A stretch of DNA of 64,000 nt. Source: Centroberyx gerrardi. Lineage: Eukaryota; Chordata; Actinopteri; Beryciformes; Berycidae. The translations under genes and the position numbers were made by a program. The stretch lies in assembly GCF_048128805.1 (NCBI RefSeq), contig NC_136017.1, positions 2,158,008 through 2,222,007 on the forward strand. Direction: 5' to 3'. Shown one piece after another: positions 22,541 through 35,085 of the stretch; position 1 is the stretch's first letter; each line of letters begins with the position of its first letter. The notes beneath the pieces were generated by a model. It did not search any database. It had not been told where the DNA came from and was given only the letters and a program-made list of their open reading frames with translations.

Positions 22541-23774
22541 GACAACTCAGCGCTATTGTCAGGTAATGTATCTGCAAAAAGAATTTTCTCATTGACACTC
22601 ATGTATTTTAGGAAATTATATGATAGGTTTTATGTTTCAAGGGCCCAAGACTCATGAAACTCAGTCAGATCATGCACAGCAGAATTACAGTTATGTGTTT
22701 TTTCATGACATCAGCAGTAGTTTCTTGTCTTGCCTCACGCTCTTCATCACATGCCTCTCTTTCCCATTGGTCTATTTATCCATTCATCCATAAGGACAGT
22801 GCCGCTCAGTCCTTCATGATGTTCTTCATGTTTTCTTAGAATTGAAGTTTACCTTCTTAGAACAATGAACCGCATGATCTGCTCTGCCATCTGGCTGTTA
22901 TACTATTAGATTATCTTAATGTATTTAGTCTACATGTGCTGGGTATGTAGGGCACGGCCCACGGAAAAAAAGAAAACCCACTTGACAGCATGCAACATTA
23001 TACTTAAACCAAGCGCTTAAAGCAATATTCCAAACCAAATGTGTTAAATGTAAGTTTTCAGGATGTTTTCGTGGCTTCATTCAAACGCCACAAACTCGTC
23101 CAGCTGCATCCGATCTTGTGATTCGTTTATTTTCTGGCTTTCATGGTGGTCAAGTGCCGAATAACCCCCATGTTAAATCTAAGTGGAATATTGCTTTAAA
23201 CATAAGTAAAGTGGTGCAATAAAAGACCAAATAATGGAAAAGCCTGAGCTGAGCTGTTAAATAAATGCCTTGGTTTGAAGTACATTCTCTCAACACATCT
23301 GTGTGTATTTACATATAAATAAATGTGCGTTTTTCTAATCTTTATCACAGATTGCTCTATAGTGATCCAACCTATCCAGCTCATGAAAGCTTTTTCATTT
23401 GCTGTTAAACACCTCTCTTTCATGGGAAAAGTCTTCTGCTGCACAGGAAGTCATGCATTTAACAGCAAGTCAATTTAGCACTACAATTTTTTCATGCATG
23501 CTAGCTTCTCAAACACCAACCTGGTCGCAGCTTATCATGAATTGCGTGCTTGTTGTAAAACGTGCCAGTGCATCATCAAAAGACACAGTCATGGCCGACA
23601 TGAATGAACAAATGAATCCAGATTGAGTTTTTCGCTTATCACCCATTATAAAGCTCTCTCAACCAGATAACATTTCTTGAAAATTATTTTTTTCTCGGGC
23701 TTATTTGCAGAAATTCTAAAAGCAGCGCTGCTTTGTGACAGTTTCATGTATTTTAATTTCATTTAACCTTTATC

Positions 23775-23920
23775 TAATCAGGTAATCCCATTGGAAGGAA
23801 GAGCCTCTTTTTTAAGAAAGACATGGCCAAGAAGCATTCAAATAATTACCGGTATCAAAGTTGCAAACAAAGAACATACCACAATGTACATGTGCAAAAT
23901 CACATGAAAGGTAAGTGAAA
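23775..23920 (+). repeat. SINE-like dispersed fragment
   Basis: AGGTAATCCCATTGGAAGGA, then GACATGGCCAAGAAG and GTTGCAAACAAAGAACATAC. Related phrases occur at 54239-54365 (GTAGTCCCATTAAGACTAAT, GACTTGGCCAAGAAAGC). This is a recognisable fish interspersed family with no coding capacity. Confidence 0.5.
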
Positions 23921-24149
23921 CATTAAAATTAATTATATGAGCAGTGGAGTGCCGGGGTGGGTAGTGAGACTGTCCTTCAACTGGATGAACTGGGTCCAAG
24001 CAAGCGTGTTGTAATTTACTTTTTTTGGGGAACCCACTATCTCTTATCTCAGTTAATGGTTTCCTACATTTCCCAGAATGCCTTTCAATAACCTCCAGAG
24101 ATGGGGTGTGAAGTTGCTGCTTTCAGTCAAATGTGGGCGTATGGGACTA

Positions 24150-24537
24150 ATCATAGTGTATGCTAAAGCGTTAGCATGGAGCTACTATCACTCAACATAG
24201 TGTGTGCTAAACTGTTAGCATGGAGCTACTATCACTCAACATAGTGTGTGCTAAAGCGTTAGCGTGGAGCCTACTATCACTCAACATAGTGTGTGCTAAA
24301 GCGTTAGCATGGAGCTACTATCACTCAACATAGTGTATGCTAAAGCGTTAGCATGGAGCTACTATCACTCAACATAGTATGTGCTTAAGCGTTAGCATGG
24401 AGCCTACTATCACTCAACATAGTGTGTGCTAAAGCGTTAGCATGGAGCTACTATCACTCAACATAGTGTGTGCTAAAGCGTTAGCATGGAGCCTACGATC
24501 ACTCAACATAGTGTATGCTAAAGCGTTAGCATGAAGC
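24150..24537 (+). repeat. 44-bp minisatellite, about 9 copies
   Basis: The unit reads CATAGTGTGTGCTAAAGCGT, then TAGCATGGAGCTACTATCAC and TCAA. Some units carry a 1-bp insertion (GGAGCCTACT). Copies differ at only a few sites, so the array is young. Confidence 0.95.
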
Positions 24538-25563
24538 ATCAGAGCGAATGATCTACCAGGGACACTTGGATGATTTGGTGTCTATGTTCTCATCACTTAG
24601 TGTGGAACTTTGTGTATTCCTTTCAATTAATTTTCATTTCTCCATGGATTTCCATCGCTTCCTTATGGTAAATGGAACACAAATATTTTATTAAATATTT
24701 ATTTATTTATTTATTTATTAGTCCGTATACAGCGATGGTTTGGTTTAGTGCCAAGAGGTCACACAAAATGAATTACGCATTATATAAATGAACATTTTTC
24801 TTTGCCCTGCTTTTGGTTTGCTGCACTGAATATATGCGTTGTCATGCCATTCTCAATAAGATAATGCTATTCACATTGCATCGACCAAAAAGTCCCCACT
24901 GGGTTATTCTAAGTCGGGGTAATTGGATAAACACAGTCATGCCTTGTGCCTATGAAGCCTTCTTGTTTTATCTTTTCTTTAATAGGAAGCCAGTGGCTGA
25001 CTGATCGACTTATTTCTAGACTCAGGAGTAAATGTGATCTGTAGGCTTTGAAACAGCTTTTAAATCACCTATTTTTATTGATTTTTATTCATGTGATATC
25101 TTTTATCCTATTAATTTTACTATTATGTTGTTTGTACCCTCTATCTTCACCTTTTATCTTGTTGTGCCTTCTTGTTTTCACTCATTTCATAGCTTTAAGA
25201 TGGCCAACGCACCTTGTTCTATGATTTCTGAGTTGCTCCCTCTGTGTCTAACCCTGAAGTCACCACCAAATCTCCATCAGAAGAAGTTTGTAAGATCCAC
25301 CAGGTCAGGCAAATGTCAAATCAAGTAAATGTCCATCATGTTTAGTTGAAATCACATTTGTTTTGACTCCTCCCTGGTGCCAAAATCTCTAACCTGGCAG
25401 GATGACCAGTTGCCAAAACAAATAAGTACAATAAATGAGCTGCTTGTGAGTCATGTGATTTTAGTTTTCAAGCTCTGGTTCACGTGTAATTGTGTGAGTG
25501 TGAACCTGAACGAGCCAAATACAAAAATACAAACAAAGTCAACTTTTCCACTATGGTTCAGAC

Positions 25564-26254
25564 TAGTGATGGGAATTCCAGCTCTTTTTAGTGAGCCAGA
25601 TCATTTGGCTCAGCTCAGCAATAAGAGCCAAAGCTTCTTTCTTTCTTCTTTCTTTCAGCTCCCAAATGGCTCTTCATTTAGTACCACTTCTGGCTTTTAT
25701 AATTTAGCAATGTTTTGACCTATGATTGGTATGTGTGCACATTTTTCACTTAAATTATTCAATGTAATTATACTAAACCTTATAATTTCCAGAATACCAT
25801 AATTTTACATTATGTTTGGTATAAAAACCTTAAATAATGTAAAAACATCAAACACTATTACACATGTGTATTGAACGTTTTATCTATAATGAACTATCCA
25901 TAACACAAACCATTCCAAACAAATGACACTCAACACAGAACAGGGTGTGTGTGTGATATTTTTACCTTACAAATTCTACATTCTGCCTTTAGGTTGTCTA
26001 TGTTATTAAAATGCATCCAAATGCTACTTCGTTTGCGACTGTCACTCATCTTGTTTTCTGCTGTTCTGTTCTGTCATCACACGTGATCGGTCGCACGCAC
26101 GCACACACCAACACAACATTCAGTCAGCGCATGGAGAAAAGGTGAAAAGATCATCCTATTATTCTGTCTTGTATTAATTTATTAAAAAAAAGGATGAAAA
26201 AAAGAAATCGGCTCTCAGACGGGAGCCGGCTCGTTCGCGACCGACACATCACTA
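25564..26254. mobile_element. non-autonomous hAT-like element with perfect 8-bp TSD
   Basis: A 691-bp element with ends TAGTGATGGGAATTCC and GACACATCACTA (terminal inverted repeat TAGTGATG). It is flanked by GTTCAGAC at 25556-25563 and 26255-26262. Subterminal GAGCC/GGCTC words are repeated in both orientations (GAGCCAGATC, GGGAGCCGGCTC), a usual transposase-binding arrangement. No transposase is encoded. Confidence 0.8.
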
Positions 26255-26732
26255 GTTCAGACCAAAGAAATCCATCTGTAGGTATGATCACTTTATTTGA
26301 AGTGCAATGTAGGTACAGAAGTTTGTCTTGGTGACTTTGGTGATACATTGACAACCAGTGTAGCAGCATAAACACACAGTACAGGGACAACAGGACCTTG
26401 CATACAGTCCATATACAACACACATTCAGTATTCTTTTCTATCTAGTCGTACAATGTGGTTCCAGCTGTAGAGGAGGGTGAGTTTCCCACAGTGCACTGG
26501 AGCAATGTGTCATGGGATTGAGTGAAAACCAAGAAATAAGTTCTGGGTTTTAATGGATTATATAGACATAAATCCTGAGGATAGTGTCAGTATTGTGCAC
26601 ACATTATGAGAAGTGTGAGATCATGCAAACAACTCTGGGTTACGCCGTTCACACTTTCCTGAATTCATTACCAAGAGCCAATGTACTTGAAGCAGCCGTA
26701 ATAAATACGCCATTTTAAGAGGAAACATGAGT

Positions 26733-26938
26733 CAGGATTAGCTAACGAGATCAAAACAGTTTATCGAGGAATGCAGCTCATCAAAGGTCTCTATGTCTGA
26801 TTCTTTGGAAGCAAATGTCCCTTAATACTTTTTAATTTACCGATTCGCAGGATTGTTAATTTCTACACAGAAACCTGGCTTGGGTCTTAGAGGAAAGAGG
26901 CGTATTGGATGAGAATCGGTATGTGATTGGGGTTATCA
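26733..26938 (-). repeat. inverted partner of the 20880 repeat
   Basis: Reverse-complement match of 20880-21083 over its whole length. The two lie 5.65 kb apart in opposite orientation. They may be two independent copies or the long ends of one large, degraded element. Confidence 0.75.
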
Positions 26939-27529
26939 TGGGTTCCTTCCGATCACATGTTTCATTTGCTTTATTGGGATCAATTGCAGCCCAGTTGAGC
27001 TTTTCTTCCACACATTTACAAGTCGTCAAATTCTCATACTCAAACCAGAGAGGTACAGAGGCTTTGCATTTGTGTCACAAATCTCCTATCTACTTTATTG
27101 CCGTGCAGCTCAGTGTACAATACCATACAGACCTTGACACACACATTCGATTTACATTCGTACAAGATAAAAAAAAATATACAATGACACCAATAGTATA
27201 AGATTAAAAGGACTCAATAAAAATAATAAGTTTAAAAGATAAACTGAGTGAGGAAATCTTCTATCTTATGCACTATAGTGTGACGGCTTCCACCTGATTT
27301 TTTTTTTTACATAGCATTCTTAACATGGCATTTTCCATTTTGGTATACATGTAAATATTGTATATTATAATTGAGTTTGCCTGGATTTATGTCTCTTTAC
27401 ACACTTTGTCTCCTACTCTCTGTTGTAGTTCTCTGGGTTTGGGACAACAATCCCCTTGTATTTTTTTGTCACATGACTGGGTTGCACAGATGTTTTGCAT
27501 ATGGCTAATTAAGAGAATATAAGACTGTA

Positions 27530-27735
27530 TTCTTGTTATGTTCTTGGTTTGCCAAGTATGCCTTGAAGACGGTCTTTTGAGACCAAAAGCTCGCTAATAA
27601 AAGATGGATCTGCATGGATCTAAGTGTGTTTTCTGACAAATCTCCTATCAAGCAGGTCTGGTGCCATCAAATAACGATTAAATATTAAACAACCGGACAA
27701 GAAACAGAGAGCAGCTGAGTCAGCTTGTTGTGGTG
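27530..27735 (+). repeat. retroelement-tail-like sequence
   Basis: CCTTGAAGACGGTCTTTTGA, then GACCAAAAGCTCGCTAATAA. The layout is similar to the 3' end of the Penelope-like fragment at 7830-7890 (box, short helix, box, then AATAAA). This is followed by the 22400-related repeat. The assignment to Penelope-like elements is tentative. Confidence 0.3.
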
Positions 27736-28919
27736 TGGCTGTAGATCCACTCAGTAACGTTCTCAGTAAAAGTGAATAATGTGATAAGGTGGATTTGATT
27801 CTTGTGTTTAGCCCTATATATCTCTAGCCCTATAGCCTCTATATCAACATCAATATCTCTAAAGTACAGAAAATCTAGTCTGCAAGCCTGATATTATTTT
27901 GTTATCCAAGGACTTTAAGTTTAAGTTTCCTACTATGCAGTAAAAGTAATATAATTTGTTTGGATTTTCTGCTGTCTATTATTTTGTAAGATCATATCAA
28001 TTTTTCATGGTGGATATCGAATTGTGGAACAAATACAACCTTAACTGTTTTATCAAAGGAAATATTTTGATTTGATGTAAATTTGCTATTTCTATGCTGT
28101 TTGATTTAATTTATTCAAGTACACAGAGAACAATTTTCCACATAGTGAACTTAACTTTGTTACAACTACACAAATATTTTCTGGTCCTTGGCCAACTTCT
28201 TCCTATGTTTAACTTATGGCAGAGTTTACGCCTCGTCATTAAAATAAAATTTGGAGGTTGAATCCACTTTGGAAGAGGTTTGAAGTTGTTTGGCTGGACA
28301 TGCAGCAGTCTCTGTTTTCTCTTTCTCTCTTTTTATGTGAGAGAACGTCACATCAAACTCCATAATGAAGTCTTACAGTGAAATGTTGCCTTGGTTCACA
28401 GAACATGGCTTAACACTTTTCCCCCCAAATTATTAGGATCCACTGGTAAATTTGACATGCATATCATCCACCATGCAGACATTTTTTTCACTCAAATTTC
28501 AAACTTTTATAACCGGTTAATTTGTTATTCCTGCAGTCTTCTTCCACCAAAATGCATCATGAGGAGCGGTAGCAAACAGTGTAAATACGTTTTAAACATT
28601 AATAAGGATGAAAGAATAACCTTGATTTCCCCGCTTTGTCTTCCCCTCTGGTGCAAAAAGTATTTGAAATGATGTTTGAACAACAACCAAACAGCCACGT
28701 AGGTATTATATTATCAGTTATATTATCAAAGAAGGTGTAGCAGCCAGTAAACAGTTCAACCTCAGTAAAAATGGCTTCCCATGACCTGGAAATTTGACTT
28801 TCAATGCCTTTGTAATAAAATTAGGCAATAACATCTCTTATTATTGTGACTTGACAGTAACAGCAGCCTGCAGTGTGCTGCTAGCATCAGTCAGGTTGGC
28901 CAAAAATTATCGCCAATTT

Positions 28920-28985
28920 AAGCTCTTTCGGTCGGCTAGCATGCTAACTAGCTAGTAAGCTAACTAGCTAGCAGCACTCGGCTAC
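28920..28985. repeat. CTAGCTAG-rich palindromic tract
   Basis: Overlapping palindromes of GCTAGC, CTAGCTAG and AGCTAACTAGCTAG. A similar tract is at 43012-43080 (TAGCTAGCTAGCAGCTTACT). Between 26940 and 29820 I see no gene; short open frames there lack splice support. Confidence 0.6.
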
Positions 28986-29829
28986 CTGGCGCAGCTAACC
29001 TGTGTTGGCTAATGTTAGCTGGTTAGACTTTCGTTCTACCTGGTCAAAAATTTCAATAGCGGTCTATGGAAAGCGTCTGGTTAGGCTGCCAGTTGGTATC
29101 GTCTATAATGGTCCAGATGCATAAAATAACTACTGGAGAGAAGTTCCAGATTCCAGCTTTAGCGTCAAAAAGTTGCATATTGTAGCTTTAAAACAAACAT
29201 AAAAGTATTACTTGTGAATACTGGTCTGTTTTCTATAAGTCCTGCTACTGTTCTCCATGGAGCTGACACACATTCAGCCGCTGCCAACGCAACTAATGCA
29301 AACAAGGACAGATGTAATGTAATGAAGAGGTGAACAGGAAAGCTACCCCCCCCCCCTCCTTGCTGACATACGTTGCAAAATTTGTTAATCTTGTTTAATA
29401 TGAATCTAGGAGAAACATCATATGATATTGACCTGACCACAATATCTCACAATCTTCCTTTTCTTGCTTTATGTAACATATTTTATCCCTCCAGAGTAAA
29501 CTGGGACAAGAAGAAGCTAATTGAGGTAACTTTGAATTAGGATAATATGTTCCACCTAACGAGGTCAAATTTGACGTGACTTCAGTCCATTTTGGGTGGT
29601 TGGTTTAGGACGGTACTGCTGTTTTCTCTTTCTCTCTGTCTCTCTCCTCTCTCACACACATTTATATAGCACTATTACACATTTGTGTGACGAAGGTTAG
29701 AGTCTTCATCTGTATGTACTCTTGTACCTCTATTAAATATCTTCTAATGTGTTAAGGTTAAAACACGATACGGAAAAGTTATTTTACCAGAGTGGTCTTC
29801 AAGAGCCAAATTCAGTGAGACACAAAGGG

Positions 29830-30250
29830 TTCTGGTGACTTGGGACTTGACTCTGACTTGTACTTTGATGACTTGAAAAGGTTTCTAAAGTCTTGACTTG
29901 AGATCTTGTGTTTGTGTAAATGACTTAGATTGAAAGTGATGAGATTTGTTCCAGCGGACGACTGAATTTAAATTCTGTTTTCTGAATTTGTATGGAATGA
30001 TTGAATTTATTGAAGTTGAAACTGATTATAGAAATCAAACTCATGATGCTCTTACCAAGTTTTTATCCTATTAAAACCATATTGCATTGAAAAGTCCTAG
30101 ATATTTAGTTTTCTTTAAGATATTAAATTGATACTGGACTCTTGATTTGTTCTGACTTGACTTGCTGTTCTATATTTAGACTTGAGACTTGACATTAATG
30201 ACTTGATACTGACTTGGGACTTGAACAAAGTTGACTTGGTCACACCATTC
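29830..30250 (+). repeat. GACTTGA-rich dispersed repeat, copy 1
   Basis: Rich in GACTTGAGACTTGAC words. It matches the reverse complement of 51134-51528 plus 52568-52700 (for example GAAAAGGTTTCTAAAGTCTT and CAAACTCATGATGCTC). Confidence 0.75.
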
Positions 30251-30699
30251 ATGTGTGATCTTTATTGAGCAGTATGCAATTAATCAAGCGCAGTAAAAGT
30301 GGTATTATTGTGAAAATGTAACTATTAATCTCCGCATCTTTGCTGTGATTTTTCACAGAACTCCCATAATCCTCTTCTCAAATGTAAATGAATTTAGATG
30401 ACATCACACGACGGGAGAACTTACTTCAGGGTTCAGATATTGTGATTTATATAGCGATATAGCTACATCAAAAATAAAAGACAATATGAAATAGACTTTG
30501 ATTATTTCTCACTCGGAAACAGGACGATGACGATGGGAACTGGATTTTAAATTCTAGTTCAGATCCCAAGGTTTCCAAAGACACCAAACATGTCAGGCTG
30601 AATTACAGGGAAATGTGTAGAAAATGAAGCGCATGAAATCTAGATTTTTTCCAATTGAAGTTGAGTATTTCTCACAGGATCCACAGCTGGAGCTTCAGT

Positions 30700-30735
30700 G
30701 AAGTTTAAGGTTAAGGTTAAGGTTAAGGTTAGAGT
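30700..30735 (+). repeat. (GGTTAA)n short array
   Basis: Five near-perfect AAGGTT units. This is a local hexanucleotide repeat, not the vertebrate telomere word TTAGGG. Confidence 0.85.
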
Positions 30736-30963
30736 TACAGTTAATTATTAGGTTAATGGTTAGTGGTTCAGGTCAGGCATTGTAATTCAATGGACTGTCC
30801 TCACAAGTAATGCAACAGAAACATATCTGTGTGTGTGTGAGAGTGAACATGAAAGAATTTATGAATATAAATTTCAAATATGTATTTTCCTTTTTCTTTG
30901 TGTTTGTGTGTGTGGGAGAGAGACAGAAGACGGCACAAAACAGAGTGACTGTAATGACTAGAA

Positions 30964-30976
30964 GGTGTGTGTGTGC

Positions 30977-31011
<35 letters not shown>

Positions 31012-31137
31012 TGTGTGTGTGTGATTGAATTACTGACCATGCAGTTAACAGCCTGGCTGGCCGGCTGACTTGCTTTCATGAATACAAAAGAATTTGTGAA
31101 TGTATGTTTCAAATATACATTTTTATCTTTTATCTCT

Positions 31138-31172
<35 letters not shown>

Positions 31173-31330
31173 CATATTTGCATGTGCATGTGTATCTGTG
31201 TGTGTGTGAGAGAGAAAGAGAGAGAGTGTGTAGAGAGAGAGACAGAGCAAAATACAGAAGAATGCATAAAAGAGAGATGCTAATGATAAGATTTGTGTTG
31301 TGTGTGTGTGTGTGTGTGTGTGTACACGCG
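30964..31330 (+). repeat. cluster of three (TG)n microsatellites
   Basis: TG runs at 30965-31022, 31138-31168 and 31297-31323. They are embedded in a partly duplicated segment (AATATAAATTTCAAATATGT near 30862 and GAATGTATGTTTCAAATATA near 31097). A fourth (TG)n lies at 31983-32026, next to a repeat of the phrase CAAAATACAGAAGAATGCAT (31249 and 31926). The array thus arose by segmental duplication around TG tracts. Confidence 0.85.
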
Positions 31331-31342
31331 TGCGTTTACATT

Positions 31343-31460
31343 AGATTAGATAGATTAGATTCAACTTTATTGTCATTGCACAGAGTACAAGTACTAATAC
31401 AACGAAATGCAGTTTAGCATCTAACCAGAAGTGCAAAAGAAACAGTAAAAGTGCAGTGCA
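31343..31460 (+). repeat. dispersed fish repeat
   Basis: CAACTTTATTGTCATTGCAC, then AACGAAATGCAGTTTAGCAT and CTAACCAGAAGTGC form a phrase found many times in teleost genomes, probably a retroelement 3' end. Confidence 0.6.
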
Positions 31461-31499
31461 ATATAATGTACATATATATATATATACATAAAATAAGCT

Positions 31500-31890
31500 A
31501 TAAGGGTAGTATGAATGTGTTAAGATATATACAGTATGAACAGTATTAACAGTATCAACAGTATCAACAGTAAATATGAGTATGCAAGATATATGAATAT
31601 GCAAGATGTATATAATAATATATATAGTATATTCAGTATGGTGTATATACAGTATGAACAGTATTAACAGAATGAACAGTATGAGCAGAGGGTATGAATA
31701 TGCTAAGTATATAAATAGAATAAATTGTAAGGGGTAGTATGAGTGTGCTAAGATAAATAACAGTATAAATAACAGATAAATAACAGTATGAACAGTATAG
31801 TATGAGTGTGCTAAGATAAATAACAATATAAATAACAGATAAATAACAGATAAATAACAGTATGAACAGTATAAACAGTATGAGCATGTG
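31500..31890 (+). repeat. AACAGTATGAACAGTAT short tandem repeats
   Basis: Irregular tandem words ACAGTATGAACAGTATTAAC and ATAAATAACAGTA, AT-rich. The long minus-strand open frame here is a by-product of the repeats. Confidence 0.85.
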
Positions 31891-31979
31891 AGAAAGAGAG
31901 AGTGTGTAAGAGAGAGAGACCAGAGCAAAATACAGAAGAATGCATAAAAGAGAGATGATGCTAATGGTAAGATTTGTGT

Positions 31980-32027
<48 letters not shown>

Positions 32028-32229
32028 TGAATGGTTAACTGTCTGTCTGACACGCAGTATATTCATGTGTGTAACCCCTTTCTGTCGGAGTGTGTGCGTA
32101 TTTTCCAACTTTAATTCTGCATATTTTTTTTTTTTTTTGCATTTCCCAGTAGGATTCTGGTGTGATTTGGATTGTTTTGGCTCGTATTTATAGCCGTCTC
32201 AAGATAACATGACCGGCCCACTGCAGTCA

Positions 32230-32374
32230 CACACACCCCCCCCCTCCGCCCCCCTTCCCTCCCCAGCAGGGGTCGGCTCTAATTTAATCAAGCAGATAGA
32301 CTAAAGTCAGCCGTCCGCCTCTGATCTCAGTCTGCCAGCGGGCTCCTCCACCGACACTCAGGCTGCACCGACAG
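32230..32374 (+). promoter_or_regulatory. fhl2: probable fhl2 promoter edge and 5' non-coding exon
   Basis: A C-rich tract (32227-32270) precedes GTCGGCTCTAATTTAATCAA and runs into a good donor, GACAG|GTAAAG at 32374/32375. There is no ATG in a useful frame. It lies 5.2 kb upstream of the fhl2 start codon and is the only GC-rich exon-like block on the + strand there, so I infer the fhl2 leader exon. The exact transcription start is unknown. Confidence 0.4.
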
Positions 32375-34231
32375 GTAAAGAATCCCTCCTTCACCTCCTT
32401 CACTTTCCTTTCTGCAGGACTTCATTGTATAGTAATGGAGTCCTGTCTTCTTCTTCTACTCTACTTTTTTTTTTTGGACCCATCTCCTCTTCTATTTCTC
32501 TTAAGCCCTGTTCACATGAGTTTAATATTTCCCGGGAACGTGCAGTGATTTGTAATAATTGCTGAGATTTTAATCTGAATGTTTTATCTGCCATGTTTGT
32601 AATTTGCAAAGTAAAAATTCCAGCATCAAATTTGGCGCGCGATTTCTTTTTCTTTTTCTTCTTGTTACAGAGACGAAATTTCTATCTTCCCACTGTATAA
32701 TTCCTACTCTATAACGGAGGCAGAAGTGGAATCTATAGAGGAAAGTTTTGAAAAATATTACGTTTTTCTTTGCTAAATCAGGAAGTGATTTTTTATAAAA
32801 CCTTGACTTTTTACAGTTCAGTGAATTTCATGATCCCATGTGAATGTGTTTCACAAAAAACCCAAGAGTTTGAGATGTAATTTATTTATTACATGAGCTC
32901 CCCACCTAGTACTAGTCCCATGTGAATCAGACTTCTTCTTCTTCTGTTTATTTCTCTCTCTAACACAACAGTATGCTTACCATACATTTGAGGGTTTTTT
33001 TTTTTTGGACTATCTCAGCTTCTTAATGTGCTGATTCTCTAACAGTCTGCTATTCAGGCTCCTTTTCCCTTTTGATGAGGATTTTTGAACTCTGCTAAAG
33101 TAAACACAGTTGCATTGCTGAACATTTTTATTCCCAATAAGTAATTCACTGCAAATACTGTGAATTTTCTGTACCCAGTTCTCCTGTGTGATGCTTTTCT
33201 GGCAGCTTTTCCACCACTAAAATAGGTCTGACAACGGCTATGAGGTATAATTTTATATTATTTTGTTTGCCATAGCTTGATTTACAGTTGTTGACATAAT
33301 TTGCATGTGGATTTTCTGACCAACAGCATCAAGCTTTATGAGTTTCACTAAATACTTGAGGCAGGTAATCTATATTTGTACTAATGCAGGATTGATGATT
33401 GTTTAGAGTGCATTGGCAGACGCATTAGTCACTGACTCAACCTGAAAAACCAAGTTAATTGCATAATGTTTTGTGTAGGAGCTGAATTAGCTCAGGGAAA
33501 ATACTGCTGAGTAAAAAGTGTGATTCTTTGCCCACTGACTTGGGATTCTGCCTTGTTTCTACATCCACTGATTTTTATTTAATACTTAATTGTGATGCCC
33601 TGGATTCTGTTCAATTAGCAGCTGTTCAGTATCATTGATAACATTATCCCATAGCTCATTTTTATCTTAGTTCATCTGACAGCTTGGAGAATCCGCAAAG
33701 ATGATATTATTGATGATTTTTGACATTTTTGTAAAGGAAGAATAGCAGTAACTGTGTGAAATCTGTGTGTTGATTGTTACTTGTTACATGTTCACAGCAA
33801 CTAAGAAAGACACTCAACATGAAACCTACTAATTTTGGCTATGCTATGCTAGCTGCAACCTGTTTGTTGTGCAATCAAATTTTCCTCCTTCCTTGTGGCT
33901 GTTTATTTCAGTCCACTACTACTAGGTTGCGACTGATTTGGTTTCCTAAAAAATCACCAAATTCCTCATGATTAGCTGAACATAATCCAGGGTTTCTGTG
34001 GAGGTTTAGAGGATTATTTGGAGCCGCTTGCTCAGGTCTTTCAAAAGAGAGGAAAGTGGATGAGAAACACTCTGCCCTCCCTCAAGAGTAGTATTTTTGT
34101 CAGGAATTAAGAAAAAAATGCTAAATATCTCATTGGCACTCCATGGATTTTTTTAAATGACATAATGGGATTTTAAAAGGTTTCAAAGGGTCATGAAACT
34201 CATTCATCATATAAATGATAGTGAAAAGTGC

Positions 34232-35085
34232 GAAGAGGAGTACAGAGGGCTGATAGAGGGGTACAGAGGGCTGATAGATGGGTACAGAGGGCTGATAGAG
34301 GGGTACAGAGGGCTGATAGATGGGCACAGAGGGCTGATAGAGGGGTACAGAGGGTTGATAGATGGGTACAGAGGGTTGATAGAGGGGTACAGAGGGTCGA
34401 TAGAAGGGTACAGAGGGTCGATAGAGGGGTACAGAGGGTCGATAGAGGGGTACAGAGGGTCGATAGATGGGTACAGAGGGCCGATAGAGGGGTACAGAGG
34501 GCTGATAGAGGGGTACAGAGAGCCGGTAGAGGGGTACAGAGGGTCGATAGATGGGTACAGAGGGCCGATAGAGGGGTACAGAGGGTTGATAGAAGGGTAC
34601 AGAGGGCTGATAGAGGGGTACAGAGGGTTGATAGAGGGTACAGAGGGTTGATAGAGGGGTACAGAGGGTTGATGGATGGGTACAGAGGGCCGATAGAGGG
34701 GTACAGAGGGTCGATAGATGGGTACAGAGAGCCGGTAGAGGGGTACAGAGGGTCGACAGAGGGGTACAGAGGGCTGATAGAGGGGTACAGAGAGCTGGTA
34801 GAGGGGTACAGAGGGTCGACATAGGGGTACAGAGAGCTGGTAGAGGGGTACAGAGGGTTGATAGAGGGGTACAGAGGGTCGACAGAGGGGTACAGAGAGC
34901 TGGTAGAGGGGTACAGAGGGTTGATAGAGGGGTACAGAGGGTTGATAGAGGGGTACAGAGAGCTGGTAGAGAGGTACAGAGGGTGATAGAGGGGTACAGA
35001 GAGCTGGTAGAGGGGTACAGAGAGCTGGTAGAGGGGTACAGAGGGTTGATAGAGGGGTACAGAGGGTTGATAGATGGGTATGCAG
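34232..35085 (+). repeat. 21-bp minisatellite, about 40 copies
   Basis: The unit is GGGGTACAGAGGGTTGATAGA, with variants GCTGATAGAT, GTCGATAGA and GAGCTGGTAGA. Because 21 is a multiple of three, several frames on both strands stay open (YRGLIEG heptads on +, LCTPLSA-type heptads on -). These are not proteins: no start context, no splice sites and no conservation beyond the unit. It lies in the first intron of fhl2. Confidence 0.95.

Noticed and set aside
24150..24537. CRISPR-like array of direct repeats
   Set aside because: Units are contiguous with no unique spacers, and the genome is a vertebrate's; it is a minisatellite.
29493..29524. Exon-like block between CTCCAG and GTAACT encoding VNWDKKKLIE
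   Set aside because: Only ~31 bp, no neighbouring exons in phase, no recognised family; likely chance splice-like words.
30700..30735. Interstitial telomere repeat
   Set aside because: The unit is AAGGTT, not TTAGGG/CCCTAA.
30801..32108. Thr-His and Tyr/Ile-rich minus-strand frames
   Set aside because: Microsatellite and AACAGTAT tandem-repeat translations.
34130..34824. Heptad-repeat proteins (YRGLIEG; TPLSALC) on both strands
   Set aside because: 21-bp minisatellite lacking stops; no splice or start support.
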